Shown here one piece after another: positions 1 to 7,083 of a DNA stretch of 23,428 bases. Numbering within the stretch: the stretch's first letter is position 1; each line of letters opens with the position of its first letter. This DNA comes from Candidatus Woesearchaeota archaeon (lineage in GTDB: Archaea > Nanobdellota > Nanobdellia > Woesearchaeales > GW2011-AR4). The notes beneath the pieces are model-generated. The model had not been told where the DNA came from and searched no databases. It saw only the letters and a list, made by a program, of their open reading frames with translations. The stretch covers positions 1 through 23,428 of the forward strand of contig JACQSQ010000043.1 in the NCBI GenBank assembly GCA_016211245.1, read 5' to 3'. The translations under genes and the position numbers were made by a program.

Positions 1-29
1 GTAACTACTTTAAAATTAAGACAGAAATT

Positions 30-776
30 TTACCTCTTCGCCTTCCCCTGCCGCTCAACAACTTGAATTGCTTTTCTAATATCTTCAGGATTGCCCAGGA
101 AATAATGCCTAATAGGCTTCAAATTGTCGTCAAGTTCGTAAACTAAAGGTATTCCTGTGGGGATATTGACTGAAACAATTTTGTCATCAGAGACATTATC
201 AATAATCTTGACCAAAGCCCTTAGGCTGTTGCCGCTTGCCGATACAAGAACTTTTTTTCCTTTTTTAAGTTCTGGTAGAATTTCTTTCTTCCAATAAGGC
301 GCTACTCTCTTTACAGTGTCTTTTAGCGATTCAGCCAACGGCAAAAATTTTTTGTCTACGTTTTTATACAGTGGGTCATTTCCAGGCCATCTTTTATCTT
401 TTTTGTCGAGTGCAGGCAGCCTTACATCGTAGCTTCTTCTCCATTTATGGACCTGCTCTTCGCCGTACTTGGCAGCCATTTCCGATTTGTTTAAGCCCTG
501 CAAAGCACCGTAATGCCTCTCATTTAGCTGCCATGCCTTATAAACAGGAATCTTTAATCCAATTTCCTTGAGAACTATATTTGTTGTGTCAATTGCGCGC
601 TTATGCAAGTTTGTGAATGTCATATCAAAGGCAAATCTATTTTCTTTCAATACTTTTCCGGCTTTCTTCGCTTCCTTTATTCCTAATTCAGTTAGAGGAA
701 CATCAGTCCATCCTGTAAATCTGTTTTCCTTGTTCCATGTGCTTTGCCCATGCCTCAGAAGTACAAGCTTTATCAT
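30..776 (-). CDS. gpmA: 2,3-bisphosphoglycerate-dependent phosphoglycerate mutase, second active-site His replaced
   Basis: Cytosolic glycolytic/gluconeogenic enzyme interconverting 3- and 2-phosphoglycerate, 248 aa, normal length for the dPGM family. The N-terminus carries the phosphohistidine motif LRHGQSTWNKENRFTGW with His9. Glu86 lies in the conserved NERHYG motif. The C-terminal motif, normally AHGNSLRAL, reads ASGNSLRAL here: Ser181 (codon at 234-236) replaces the second catalytic histidine. Everything else looks intact, so this is a point replacement in a full-length gene, not decay. The gene is last in an operon; its ATG overlaps the TGA of the SAM hydrolase gene by four bases, which implies translational coupling. 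Most archaea use the unrelated cofactor-independent mutase, so a bacterial origin by transfer is likely but inferred. Family identity is very secure; activity is uncertain because of Ser181. Confidence 0.93.
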   Translation of the reverse strand: MIKLVLLRHGQSTWNKENRFTGWTDVPLTELGIKEAKKAGKVLKENRFAFDMTFTNLHKRAIDTTNIVLKEIGLKIPVYKAWQLNERHYGALQGLNKSEMAAKYGEEQVHKWRRSYDVRLPALDKKDKRWPGNDPLYKNVDKKFLPLAESLKDTVKRVAPYWKKEILPELKKGKKVLVSASGNSLRALVKIIDNVSDDKIVSVNIPTGIPLVYELDDNLKPIRHYFLGNPEDIRKAIQVVERQGKAKR

Positions 777-1576
777 TTTGTGATTATAACTTCATCTCCT
801 ATTTTTACTTTATATTTTTTTTCAAATGAGCCCTGATTCAAGGAAATTTGGATTCTTCCATAATCATCCTTTAATATCAAGGGGCTTCCTTTTCTGACAT
901 CGCCAAAAGTTACTGCGAAAGGCATATTGACTGGCTTGCTTTTAAATTTTAAATTCACAGCTTCATTTAATTTCACATTAAATTTGTTCCATGACATATG
1001 CGTTATATTCAAGTGCAATGAGCCGAATTTGTTTATTGAAATAATCTTTGCTTTTATTTTGCCGTCGTCAAAAACAGCCTCTTCATATGGGGCTTTGGCA
1101 AGCTCTCTTGCACTTAAATCTTTGCCGAATTCCTCTGGTTTTACGCCTTTGGAAAGATAAGCTGCAGCAGGAGCAAATACATCTCTGCCATGGAATATTG
1201 GAGAAACAGGCTGCCTCATGTACTTTTTATTTGTTATTTCAACAGCCTTTTTTATGCCGCCTAAAAATCTTGCGCCTGGGATTAAAATCCCATTGTCAGG
1301 CCCAACCAAAAAATCCCCTCTTTTTGTTTCAATTATTATGGGCATTCTTTTTGTTCCAACTCCAGGATCAACAACGCATGCATGACAGCCTACGGGCAGA
1401 TAATTTGCAGTTTCCAAGGCTCTTGCAGCATAGGACAAATTAAAGTCAGGCAGGCCATGCATTAAATGTATAACCTTGGCATCAGGATTTATTTCAAAAA
1501 TAACGCCTTCCATTATTCCGATGCCTTGGCTCTGCACACCGAAGTCGCTTGTGAGAGTTATAAGCGGCTGTTTCAT
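773..1576 (-). CDS. S-adenosylmethionine hydrolase (SAM hydroxide adenosyltransferase, DUF62 family)
   Basis: A 267-aa member of the DUF62 / fluorinase-chlorinase superfamily. Characterised archaeal members split SAM with hydroxide into adenosine and methionine. Visible motifs are LTSDFG near residue 8, VVDPGVGTKR at 68-77, GPDNGIL at 92-98 and FHGRDVFAPAAAYL from 128. Asp70, Arg77 and His129 match the spacing of the Asp-Arg-His water-activating triad known from archaeal family members, which argues for a hydrolase and against a halogenase. The start overlaps the enolase stop and the stop overlaps the gpmA start, each by ATGA. It is therefore translated as part of a three-gene unit. Why a SAM hydrolase is coupled to lower glycolysis is unknown. 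Confidence 0.9.
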   Translation of the reverse strand: MKQPLITLTSDFGVQSQGIGIMEGVIFEINPDAKVIHLMHGLPDFNLSYAARALETANYLPVGCHACVVDPGVGTKRMPIIIETKRGDFLVGPDNGILIPGARFLGGIKKAVEITNKKYMRQPVSPIFHGRDVFAPAAAYLSKGVKPEEFGKDLSARELAKAPYEEAVFDDGKIKAKIISINKFGSLHLNITHMSWNKFNVKLNEAVNLKFKSKPVNMPFAVTFGDVRKGSPLILKDDYGRIQISLNQGSFEKKYKVKIGDEVIITK

Positions 1577-2844
1577 AGTCTGGCAAACTTCGCTTTATTT
1601 CCCAATTTTTCTTCGATTCTCAGCAATCTGTTATATTTTGCTGTCCTCTCGCTTCTTGCAGGAGCCCCAAACTTGCTTTGTGAAGCGCCCAAGCCAACAG
1701 CCAAGTCGGCGATGAAAGTGTCTTCTGTTTCTCCGCTTCTGTGGCTAACGACAACGTTCCACTTGTTTTTGAACGAAACATTTGCAGCATCGATGGATTC
1801 TGTAACAGTACCGATTTGATTCATTTTCAGCAGCAAAGCGTTGCAGGAGCTGTGATCAACTGCCTTTTTTATCCTTCTTATATTGGTAACAAGCAGGTCA
1901 TCCCCGACAATCTGGAGCTTGCTTCCAAGCTGCCTGTTGAAATAGCTCCATCCGTGCCAGTCATCCTGCGAGAAGCCGTCTTCTATGGAAATTATCGGGA
2001 ACTTTTTAATTAATTGTCGATAAAAATCGACTAACTGCCCTTGGTTAAAGTTTTTGTTAAGTATCCTATAAAGTCGATTTTTATCATTGTAAAATTCCGA
2101 TGCGGCGCAGTCCAATGCCAGTTTTATTTTACCGCCATATCCAGATTCCTTAATTGCAGACATGAGGAACTCGAGCCTTTCTTCAACTCCTTCCATCGGA
2201 GCGATAAAGCCCCCTTCTGCTGTTACAGAAGCTGCCCTATATGTATACTTTTCAATGATTTTTTTCTTTATTATATTATAAATCTCTGTACCGGCTCTCA
2301 GGCTTTCTGAAAAAGAATTAAAGCCAGTTGGCAATATCATGTACTCTTGTATGTCATTTTCTGCTCCGATATGGGCTCCGCCATCTAGAAAGTTTAGTTG
2401 CGGCACAGGCAGCAGCAATTTTTTAGCATTGGCTAATTTTTGTATATGCTCATAAAGAGGCTTATCAGAACACACAGCGCCTGCCTTGCAGACAGCCATG
2501 GAAACACCAAGAATTGCATTTGCCCCTAACTTTGATTTATTCTCAGTGCCGTCAAGCTCAATCAAAATGTTGTCAATTTCCCTTTGCTCTCTGCAGTCCA
2601 AGCCAATAACTTTTTTTGCCATTATTTTATTGGCATTATTTACCGCTTTCAGAACGCCTTTTCCGTTAAACCTCTTGCTGTCATTATCTCTTAATTCAAG
2701 CGCCTCATGTATGCCTGTAGAGGCTCCGCTTGGCACCATTGAATTAACGCAGCAATCATCAGTCATTAAATTGACAGCAATAGTAGGATTGCCTCTAGAA
2801 TCAAGAACTTCCCTAGCTTTTATTTTTTTTATCTTAAATCCCAA
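1573..2844 (-). CDS. eno: Enolase (phosphopyruvate hydratase)
   Basis: Converts 2-phosphoglycerate to phosphoenolpyruvate; 423 aa, full length. All active-site elements are visible: SGASTG loop at 39-44, His158 and Glu167 in the GGAHIGAENDIQEYM segment, Glu210, Mg ligands Asp245, Glu288 and Asp315, catalytic Lys340 in LLLKMNQIG, His368 and Ser369 in VVSHRSGETED, and Lys391. The sequence IEDGF replaces the usual IEDPF, a mild deviation. The chosen start is TTG at 2844: it is preceded by GGGGTG with a 7-base gap, and no better start codon is in frame. A TATA-like element at 2881-2890 on this strand predicts a short leader containing that ribosome-binding site. First gene of the eno / SAM hydrolase / gpmA operon. 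Confidence 0.97.
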   Translation of the reverse strand: MGFKIKKIKAREVLDSRGNPTIAVNLMTDDCCVNSMVPSGASTGIHEALELRDNDSKRFNGKGVLKAVNNANKIMAKKVIGLDCREQREIDNILIELDGTENKSKLGANAILGVSMAVCKAGAVCSDKPLYEHIQKLANAKKLLLPVPQLNFLDGGAHIGAENDIQEYMILPTGFNSFSESLRAGTEIYNIIKKKIIEKYTYRAASVTAEGGFIAPMEGVEERLEFLMSAIKESGYGGKIKLALDCAASEFYNDKNRLYRILNKNFNQGQLVDFYRQLIKKFPIISIEDGFSQDDWHGWSYFNRQLGSKLQIVGDDLLVTNIRRIKKAVDHSSCNALLLKMNQIGTVTESIDAANVSFKNKWNVVVSHRSGETEDTFIADLAVGLGASQSKFGAPARSERTAKYNRLLRIEEKLGNKAKFARL

Positions 2845-2880
2845 AAATACGCACCCCTAAATAGAAATTGCCTTAAATTA

Positions 2881-2916
2881 CTATATAAACATTTCGGATA
2901 AGCAAGTTTTTATATT
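2881..2916. promoter_or_regulatory. Divergent promoter pair for eno operon and coiled-coil gene
   Basis: The 94-base gap between the two genes holds two archaeal TATA-like boxes. The minus-strand box (GTTTATATAG, 2881-2890) predicts transcription of eno from about 2858, just before its GGGGTG ribosome-binding site. The plus-strand box (TTTTTATATTA, about 2906-2916) predicts a start almost exactly at the ATG of the 2939 gene, hence a leaderless transcript. Positions are inferred from the usual 25-27 bp spacing. Confidence 0.55.
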
Positions 2917-2938
2917 AGTGGATTTATAATCTAATGCG

Positions 2939-3412
2939 ATGAAGTTGATACAAAGTGATGTGAACAAGAGCCTGCTAGTCCTGAATATGTTCTTCCTCCT
3001 CCTTTTTCTGGCATTTACTGTGTATTACCAGATAGAATTGAGGAACACTTTAAGGGAAAAAGAGGAATACAACACGAAACTTGGAGAGGTTACTGCCCAG
3101 GCCGTAATGCAAAAGCTCAATCGGTCCGATACAGCAAAGGAGATAGCGCTGATTGACAAGGCCATACTTGAGAACAAGTATAACGAGCTTCAGGCGCAAA
3201 AAGAAAAATTAGAAGAAGAAAAAAAAGCGCTGAAGCAGGAGATAACCGTGCTCAAGTCGCAAATTGAGTACCATCAGGCAAGACTGGAAGGGCCTGTCGC
3301 CCAGTTTAGGCTTGTCCAGGAAAAGAACGCTCAAATCCAAGGCCTGAACGAGAGAATTGATTTGCTGTGCCTGAAAATCAGAAGCTATAATCTTACTTCA
3401 GCTGAATGCTGA
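2939..3412 (+). CDS. Single-pass membrane coiled-coil protein of unknown function
   Basis: 157 aa. A short basic N-terminus is followed by one hydrophobic segment at about residues 12-34 (SLLVLNMFFLLLFLAFTVYY region), then an almost continuous charged heptad-like coiled coil from about 38 to 145 rich in Glu, Lys and Gln. The tail carries two cysteines. The layout, short cytoplasmic end, one TM, long coiled coil, resembles FtsB/DivIC-like division proteins, but there is no sequence motif to support that role and coiled coils match many unrelated proteins. The TATA box lies about 27 bases upstream of the ATG, so the gene is probably leaderless. It ends four bases before the convergent PAC2 gene. 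Function unknown; coding status is secure. Confidence 0.8.
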   Translation: MKLIQSDVNKSLLVLNMFFLLLFLAFTVYYQIELRNTLREKEEYNTKLGEVTAQAVMQKLNRSDTAKEIALIDKAILENKYNELQAQKEKLEEEKKALKQEITVLKSQIEYHQARLEGPVAQFRLVQEKNAQIQGLNERIDLLCLKIRSYNLTSAEC

Positions 3413-3416
3413 TTAA

Positions 3417-4214
3417 TCACCCTATATAATCAATATCCCTGCCGAACCTTTTCTGCAATTTTTTGAGGGCAATCTGCTTTGTAACTTCGCTTAACTGCTC
3501 GGTTTTCTTCATTATTTCAGTCTCTATGTCCTTTATTTCCCTGTCTAATTTGTTTATGTCTATCTTAAGCTCCAAATTCTTGTTCAGGACCTTTAAGATT
3601 TCCTTTGCCCCCTTTATGCCCAAATACATCGGATGGCCGTAAGTTTCTGCGAGGAACGATATGGAATCAATCTTCCTTTTTGAAGCAAGCCCGAGAAGCA
3701 GCCCTGATACACCAACTATTGGGCCGACAACTCCGTAAAGCTTGTCGCTCACAAGGTCGCTTTTGTACCTTCCAATTATCTTTTTTGAATTTGCAGTGCA
3801 ATAAACTTTTGGTTTTTTTGGTATGTCGGCAAGCCCTATCCCTCCCAACGTGATTAACTCTTTTGTGCCGGATTTCTCGGCAATATCCAGAATTTTTTCT
3901 GAGAATTCATAAGAGCTTATCTCGTCAACGGGCTGGACATCACCCCCTAAAAGGAGCAGGCTCCTTTTTCCGACCTGCGCATGGAAAATCTCCACGATCG
4001 GCAGCTCAACAAGATTGTCCTCATTCACGAATACGGAGTGCGGAAAAGTATAAGACCATATTTCATAAAGCTTTTTTGCCTTTAGCTCGTCTATAAGAAA
4101 ATCAACAGCCACTTTTCCTACATTGCCTATTCCTGGAAGCCCTTCAATAAGAATTGTGTTGCGAGTCCTGGGCAATTTGCCGAACTGGCTTATCTTCCAG
4201 AAATCTTCCCTCAT
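3417..4214 (-). CDS. PAC2 family proteasome assembly chaperone-like protein
   Basis: 265 aa, the usual size for archaeal PAC2-family proteins, which are related to eukaryotic proteasome assembly chaperone 2. Recognisable family features are LIEGLPGIGNVGKVA near residues 22-36, GGDVQP at about 89-94, the glycine-rich TLGGIGLADIP segment, and a GPIVGVSGLLLGLA segment. The last ~50 residues form a charged coiled coil ending in KKLQKRFGRDIDYIG. The start codon overlaps the stop of Nop10 as ATGA, making this the last gene of the S27e operon. The S27e, aIF2-alpha, Nop10, PAC2 order is widely conserved in archaea, so the context supports the call. Its exact role in archaeal proteasome assembly is an inference from the family. 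Confidence 0.88.
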   Translation of the reverse strand: MREDFWKISQFGKLPRTRNTILIEGLPGIGNVGKVAVDFLIDELKAKKLYEIWSYTFPHSVFVNEDNLVELPIVEIFHAQVGKRSLLLLGGDVQPVDEISSYEFSEKILDIAEKSGTKELITLGGIGLADIPKKPKVYCTANSKKIIGRYKSDLVSDKLYGVVGPIVGVSGLLLGLASKRKIDSISFLAETYGHPMYLGIKGAKEILKVLNKNLELKIDINKLDREIKDIETEIMKKTEQLSEVTKQIALKKLQKRFGRDIDYIG

Positions 4215-4384
4215 ACAAAACCGCCTCTAACATATTCGATCAGCTTGGCTTTTCTCCTATAGCTGCCGTATTTGTCGTCAGGGCTGTATTTCAACGGCTT
4301 TGCCATAACTGTTTTATTGCCGCAAGTGCATTCTTCTTTCATGGTGTATTTTTTGCATATATGGCATTTTAATATGTGCTTCAT
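4211..4384 (-). CDS. nop10: H/ACA ribonucleoprotein subunit Nop10
   Basis: A 57-aa protein in the apparent gap between the PAC2 and aIF2-alpha genes. Translation begins MKHILKCHICKKYTMKEECT and continues CGNKTVMAKPLKYSPDDKYG and SYRRKAKLIEYVRGGFV. The YTMKE and KYSPDDKYGSYRR segments are the signature of archaeal Nop10, the small scaffold of H/ACA box pseudouridylation particles together with Cbf5, L7Ae and Gar1. Cysteines at 7, 10, 19 and 21 suggest a zinc site, although the second pair is CxC where CxxC is usual. Both ends overlap the neighbouring genes as ATGA, so the gene is embedded and coupled in the operon. Identity is very likely from sequence and from the conserved neighbourhood. Confidence 0.93.
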   Translation of the reverse strand: MKHILKCHICKKYTMKEECTCGNKTVMAKPLKYSPDDKYGSYRRKAKLIEYVRGGFV

Positions 4385-5163
4385 TCTGATTCACGGCTGA
4401 ATTCCGCAGTCCCGTCATGCTTTGTAAAAAATCCTATCGCGCCTTCGGTTGCAGCCTTCATGAGCTTTTCGGCTTCCTTGTAGTCATTTGCTTTTATCAT
4501 AAACCTGTATGTGCCTGAGCCAAGATAATTAATGCTGACCCTTCCTTTGGCTGATTCCTCTGCCTTTTTCAGGCATTCTTTTATAAGCTCGATGCCATTC
4601 GGAGCAAAAGTGGCGAGCTTCAGCTTGCCCTTAACCTCAACTTCGCTCGGCTTTATCCTTTGCTTGATTATTTCCTCAAGCACCTTGGAATACTTCTTGT
4701 CTATATCCATGCTTTCAATAACTTTTCCATCTTTTGAAGCATCCTCGAAAAATTGGTGCAGTGAAGAATAGCTTTTTATTGTCTTTTCCAATATTTCCTT
4801 ATAAAGCTCGTTGGTTTTCAAGCCGAGCTTGGCTGCTGCAATCTCAACAATCTTTTCAGAGTTCTGCTCTTTCTTGATCTCGTCTATCTTCCTCCTTTTT
4901 TCTGACTCGTTGACGCGCCTCAGCGAGAGGTCTATGTAGCCTTTTTCAAGATTTATCCTTAGAACCTTGCAGACAATCTTTTTTCCTTCCTTGACAAAAT
5001 CCCTTATGTTCCTAATCCTTCCGGGAGAAACCTCTGAAATATGTATCATTCCGCCCTTGCCATACTCGTCCAAATCCACAAATACAGAATGAAACTGGAC
5101 GCTGGTTACAGTACAAAGGACTAAGTCACTTTCCTCAGGAAAGCCTTGTTTCTTAAAAAGCAT
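4381..5163 (-). CDS. eif2a: Translation initiation factor 2 subunit alpha (aIF2-alpha)
   Basis: 260 aa from the chosen ATG at 5163. aIF2 is the alpha-beta-gamma factor that brings initiator tRNA to the small ribosomal subunit; the alpha subunit helps tRNA binding. Residues ~8-85 form an S1/OB RNA-binding domain (SDLVLCTVTSVQFHSVFVDL, GMIHISEVS, GYIDLSLRRV). A helical middle domain follows, then an alpha-beta C-terminal domain ending in MKAATEGAIGFFTKHDGTAE. An in-frame extension to 5241 would add 26 residues that overlap S27e and are not family-like, so the internal ATG was preferred. It starts two bases after the S27e stop and its own stop overlaps the Nop10 start by ATGA. Confidence 0.95.
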   Translation of the reverse strand: MLFKKQGFPEESDLVLCTVTSVQFHSVFVDLDEYGKGGMIHISEVSPGRIRNIRDFVKEGKKIVCKVLRINLEKGYIDLSLRRVNESEKRRKIDEIKKEQNSEKIVEIAAAKLGLKTNELYKEILEKTIKSYSSLHQFFEDASKDGKVIESMDIDKKYSKVLEEIIKQRIKPSEVEVKGKLKLATFAPNGIELIKECLKKAEESAKGRVSINYLGSGTYRFMIKANDYKEAEKLMKAATEGAIGFFTKHDGTAEFSRESE

Positions 5164-5165
5164 TT

Positions 5166-5351
5166 TTACTCGAGAACTTCCAAAACCCTTGCCTTTACCC
5201 TGCTTTTTCCGCCTGTAGGCTCGGCAAGAACCTTGCCGCACACCAGGCAGTCCACTTTTGTTGCGGTTTTGCCGAACATTATCTGCTCATTCTTGCATTT
5301 AGGGCATCTTATTTTGATGAATTTGCTTGTAGGCTCCCGTATTTTTACCAT
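5166..5351 (-). CDS. rps27e: 30S ribosomal protein S27e
   Basis: 61 aa zinc-ribbon protein of the small ribosomal subunit. Cys16, Cys19, Cys35 and Cys38 form the CPKC ... CLVC metal site, and EPTGGKSRV near the C-terminus is a family hallmark. The start is taken at 5351 (MVKIREPTSKF), which matches archaeal S27e length. An upstream in-frame ATG at 5390 is rejected because the TATA-like box TTATATAC at 5391-5398 sits immediately before it, so the message would begin downstream at about 5367. GGGGATG lies shortly before the chosen ATG. First gene of the S27e, aIF2-alpha, Nop10, PAC2 operon. The usual upstream partner L44e is displaced to 7084-7386. Confidence 0.95.
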   Translation of the reverse strand: MVKIREPTSKFIKIRCPKCKNEQIMFGKTATKVDCLVCGKVLAEPTGGKSRVKARVLEVLE

Positions 5352-5390
5352 TTTCCCAACATCCCCAGCCTTGCTGTAAATCCTGACCAT

Positions 5391-5430
5391 TTATATACCT
5401 TTCCATTTGACTAAGGCAAATATTATATAT
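5391..5430. promoter_or_regulatory. Divergent promoter between S27e operon and membrane glycosyltransferase gene
   Basis: Two back-to-back TATA-like elements: 5391-5397 reading toward S27e and TATTATATAT at 5421-5430 reading toward the glycosyltransferase. The expected 25-27 bp spacing puts transcription starts near 5367 (minus) and 5452 (plus). The second coincides with an in-frame ATG of the glycosyltransferase, suggesting a leaderless message. Inferred from motif spacing only. Confidence 0.5.
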
Positions 5431-5436
5431 CATTTG

Positions 5437-6837
5437 ATGAAATTATGCCGTATGCTGAAGAAAAACAAATTACCTTATGCGGCGTTTTTGCTATTTGCTG
5501 CAGTATTTGTGATTTTAACTTACAAAGGCCTTGGCGTTGCCCAGCCCGGCGATGAAAATGATTATTTCTACATGGGAAAGCTGATTGCAGAAGGCAAAAT
5601 GCCCTACAAGGATTTTTTTTACGCCCATCCTCCATTGCATATTTACATTATTGCCCTTGTTTACAGGATATTCGGCTTTAATATAACTGCTTTGAAGCTG
5701 ATTCCTTTGATTTCAGCGCTTATTTCATCTTTTTTTATCTTTAAACTCACAAAAGAAAAATTCGGGAATTTAGAATCGGTGATTGCCTCTTTGCTTTTTA
5801 TGTCCAGCTACAGCATTATGTTCAACTCAGTTTTTTCTCTTGGGATCATGACTGCAACAATGTTTTTGGTAATCGGCTTTTATTTCCTCTTCGCTGAAAA
5901 TAACTATTATACATCTGGATTGTTTTTAGGACTGGCTTCCATAACAAGGCTTCTTGCTTTAGTTCCGATATTCACAGCTCTCGCCATCATATTTTTTTAT
6001 GACAGAAAGAATTTAGCTAAACTGCTATTGCCATTCCTGGGTATTTTTTTGGCGCTAAATCTAATCTTCATTTTTTTGTATGGTGGCAGTTATATTGATC
6101 CAATCTACAAATTCCATTTGCTTAAGAAAACAGGAAGCGGAGAAAATCTTAGGGAGTACTTTGATGCTGTAAAATATAACTGGGTGATTTTCCTCTCAGC
6201 TGCGGCTTTTGTTTTTGCGAAAGGCAAGAAGCCATTGGCGCCATTTCTTGTTACATCGGCAATTTACTTGATTTTTTTGCTTACCTTAAAAAAATTCTTC
6301 GGCTTTTATTTTGTCATTGCATTCCCGTTTTTGGCTGTAATCGGGGGCTATACATTAGCAAATATTTTAACTCAAACAAAGATTAATAATAAATTCAAGA
6401 TGGCAATTGGCGGCGTATTTATGCTATTATTCTTATGGAATCTTGCCGCTGACGCCTCATTTTTGCAGAAAAAAGGGCTTACAGGATTTGAAAGAGGAAA
6501 TGACTTGGTAAATTTTGTAAATTCCAACTCCAATCAAGACACTTTGCTTTTTGGCGACGCTTCTGTCACGCCTCTTTTGGCTTTGCTGACAGACAAGAAA
6601 ATTGCCTTTGACTTTGTCGATACAAATGACCAGGTTTTTAGTTCCAAAGCTGTGGATATAAATCAAGCGCTAAGCAGCCTTAAAGGAAATGATATCCTGT
6701 TTATTGCGAGGGACAAAGGACTATCTTCCCTGAAGGAAGTCAGGAATTTCCTCAACAAAAATTGCGATTTTTTGGGAAGCATAAATGATAAAACAGAAGG
6801 AAACTATATTTTTTATAGATGTAGGCAATTCAAATAA
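5437..6837 (+). CDS. GT-C type membrane glycosyltransferase (GT39/PMT-like)
   Basis: About 466 aa integral membrane protein. After a basic N-terminus and TM1 comes an acidic luminal/outer loop (AQPGDENDYFYMGKLIAEG) followed by PYKDFFYAHPPLHIYI. This acidic-pair-then-PPL layout is typical of the ArnT/PMT-like GT-C family, which moves sugars from polyprenyl-phosphate carriers onto lipids or proteins at the membrane outer face. Around nine to eleven hydrophobic segments follow, then a soluble tail of about 110 residues. Possible starts are TTG 5407, ATG 5437 and ATG 5452; the TATA position favours 5452 as a leaderless start. It stands alone on the plus strand, inserted between L44e and S27e, and probably contributes to surface glycosylation. 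Substrate unknown. Confidence 0.82.
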   Translation: MKLCRMLKKNKLPYAAFLLFAAVFVILTYKGLGVAQPGDENDYFYMGKLIAEGKMPYKDFFYAHPPLHIYIIALVYRIFGFNITALKLIPLISALISSFFIFKLTKEKFGNLESVIASLLFMSSYSIMFNSVFSLGIMTATMFLVIGFYFLFAENNYYTSGLFLGLASITRLLALVPIFTALAIIFFYDRKNLAKLLLPFLGIFLALNLIFIFLYGGSYIDPIYKFHLLKKTGSGENLREYFDAVKYNWVIFLSAAAFVFAKGKKPLAPFLVTSAIYLIFLLTLKKFFGFYFVIAFPFLAVIGGYTLANILTQTKINNKFKMAIGGVFMLLFLWNLAADASFLQKKGLTGFERGNDLVNFVNSNSNQDTLLFGDASVTPLLALLTDKKIAFDFVDTNDQVFSSKAVDINQALSSLKGNDILFIARDKGLSSLKEVRNFLNKNCDFLGSINDKTEGNYIFYRCRQFK

Positions 6838-6844
6838 TTAATCA

Positions 6845-6854
6845 ACTTTTTTTT
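6845..6854 (+). terminator. Poly-T terminator after the glycosyltransferase
   Basis: A run of eight T residues in ACTTTTTTTTG begins about nine bases after the stop codon. Archaeal RNA polymerase commonly terminates at such T tracts without a hairpin. Confidence 0.45.
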
Positions 6855-6893
6855 GAACAATACTATGAATTAATTTCTTATTAAAGAATTCGA

Positions 6894-7033
6894 GACCCAT
6901 GCGCTGTCCAAACAATAATGGGTGAGATGCACGCGAGCTTGCGAGCGTGCTCACAAGCATTTACCCGCATACTTATTCTTTGGGTGCACAAACGGATCAC
7001 TTCTATCACGCTTGCTTGTAGAAGTCGTTTAAG
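6894..7033 (-). ncRNA. Structured RNA element, copy C (140 nt), unknown family
   Basis: Read on the minus strand this element begins CTTAAACGACTTCTA and ends GCGCATGGGTC, sharing its four conserved blocks with copies at 16502-16608 and 21939-22045. The first domain folds as AAACG/CGTTT plus a perfect ACTTCTA/TAGAAGT helix separated by a four-base 3-prime bulge (GATC). The second domain pairs ATGCG with CGCAT and contains a longer arm than the other copies (GTGAG/CTCAC and ACGC/GCGT). It lies 51 bases downstream of L44e and converges on the glycosyltransferase gene. No gene follows it on its own strand, so here it cannot simply be an mRNA leader. It may be an independent transcript or the 3-prime end of the L44e message. 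Confidence 0.65.
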
Positions 7034-7083
7034 GATTAATAATTTTTATTCGTTATTGAAATTATTTCATTAAATTTAATTTT

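Noticed and set aside
1048..1443. 131-aa plus-strand open frame inside the SAM hydrolase gene
   Set aside because: Low-complexity translation, antisense to a clear enzyme gene, no promoter or ribosome-binding site. The same applies to the other antisense frames in eno, gins51, the S-layer gene and the GT2 genes.
5164..5241. N-terminal extension of aIF2-alpha
   Set aside because: The extra 26 residues are S27e codons read in another frame and do not resemble the S1 domain start.
6894..7033. Reading the three repeated elements as MITEs or IS remnants
   Set aside because: No terminal inverted repeats or target-site duplications are visible, and compensatory changes in stems indicate selection on RNA structure.
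6894..7033. tRNA, RNase P, SRP or CRISPR identity for the repeated element
   Set aside because: No T-loop GGTTCRA, no conserved RNase P or SRP core, and no regular spacer-repeat pattern.
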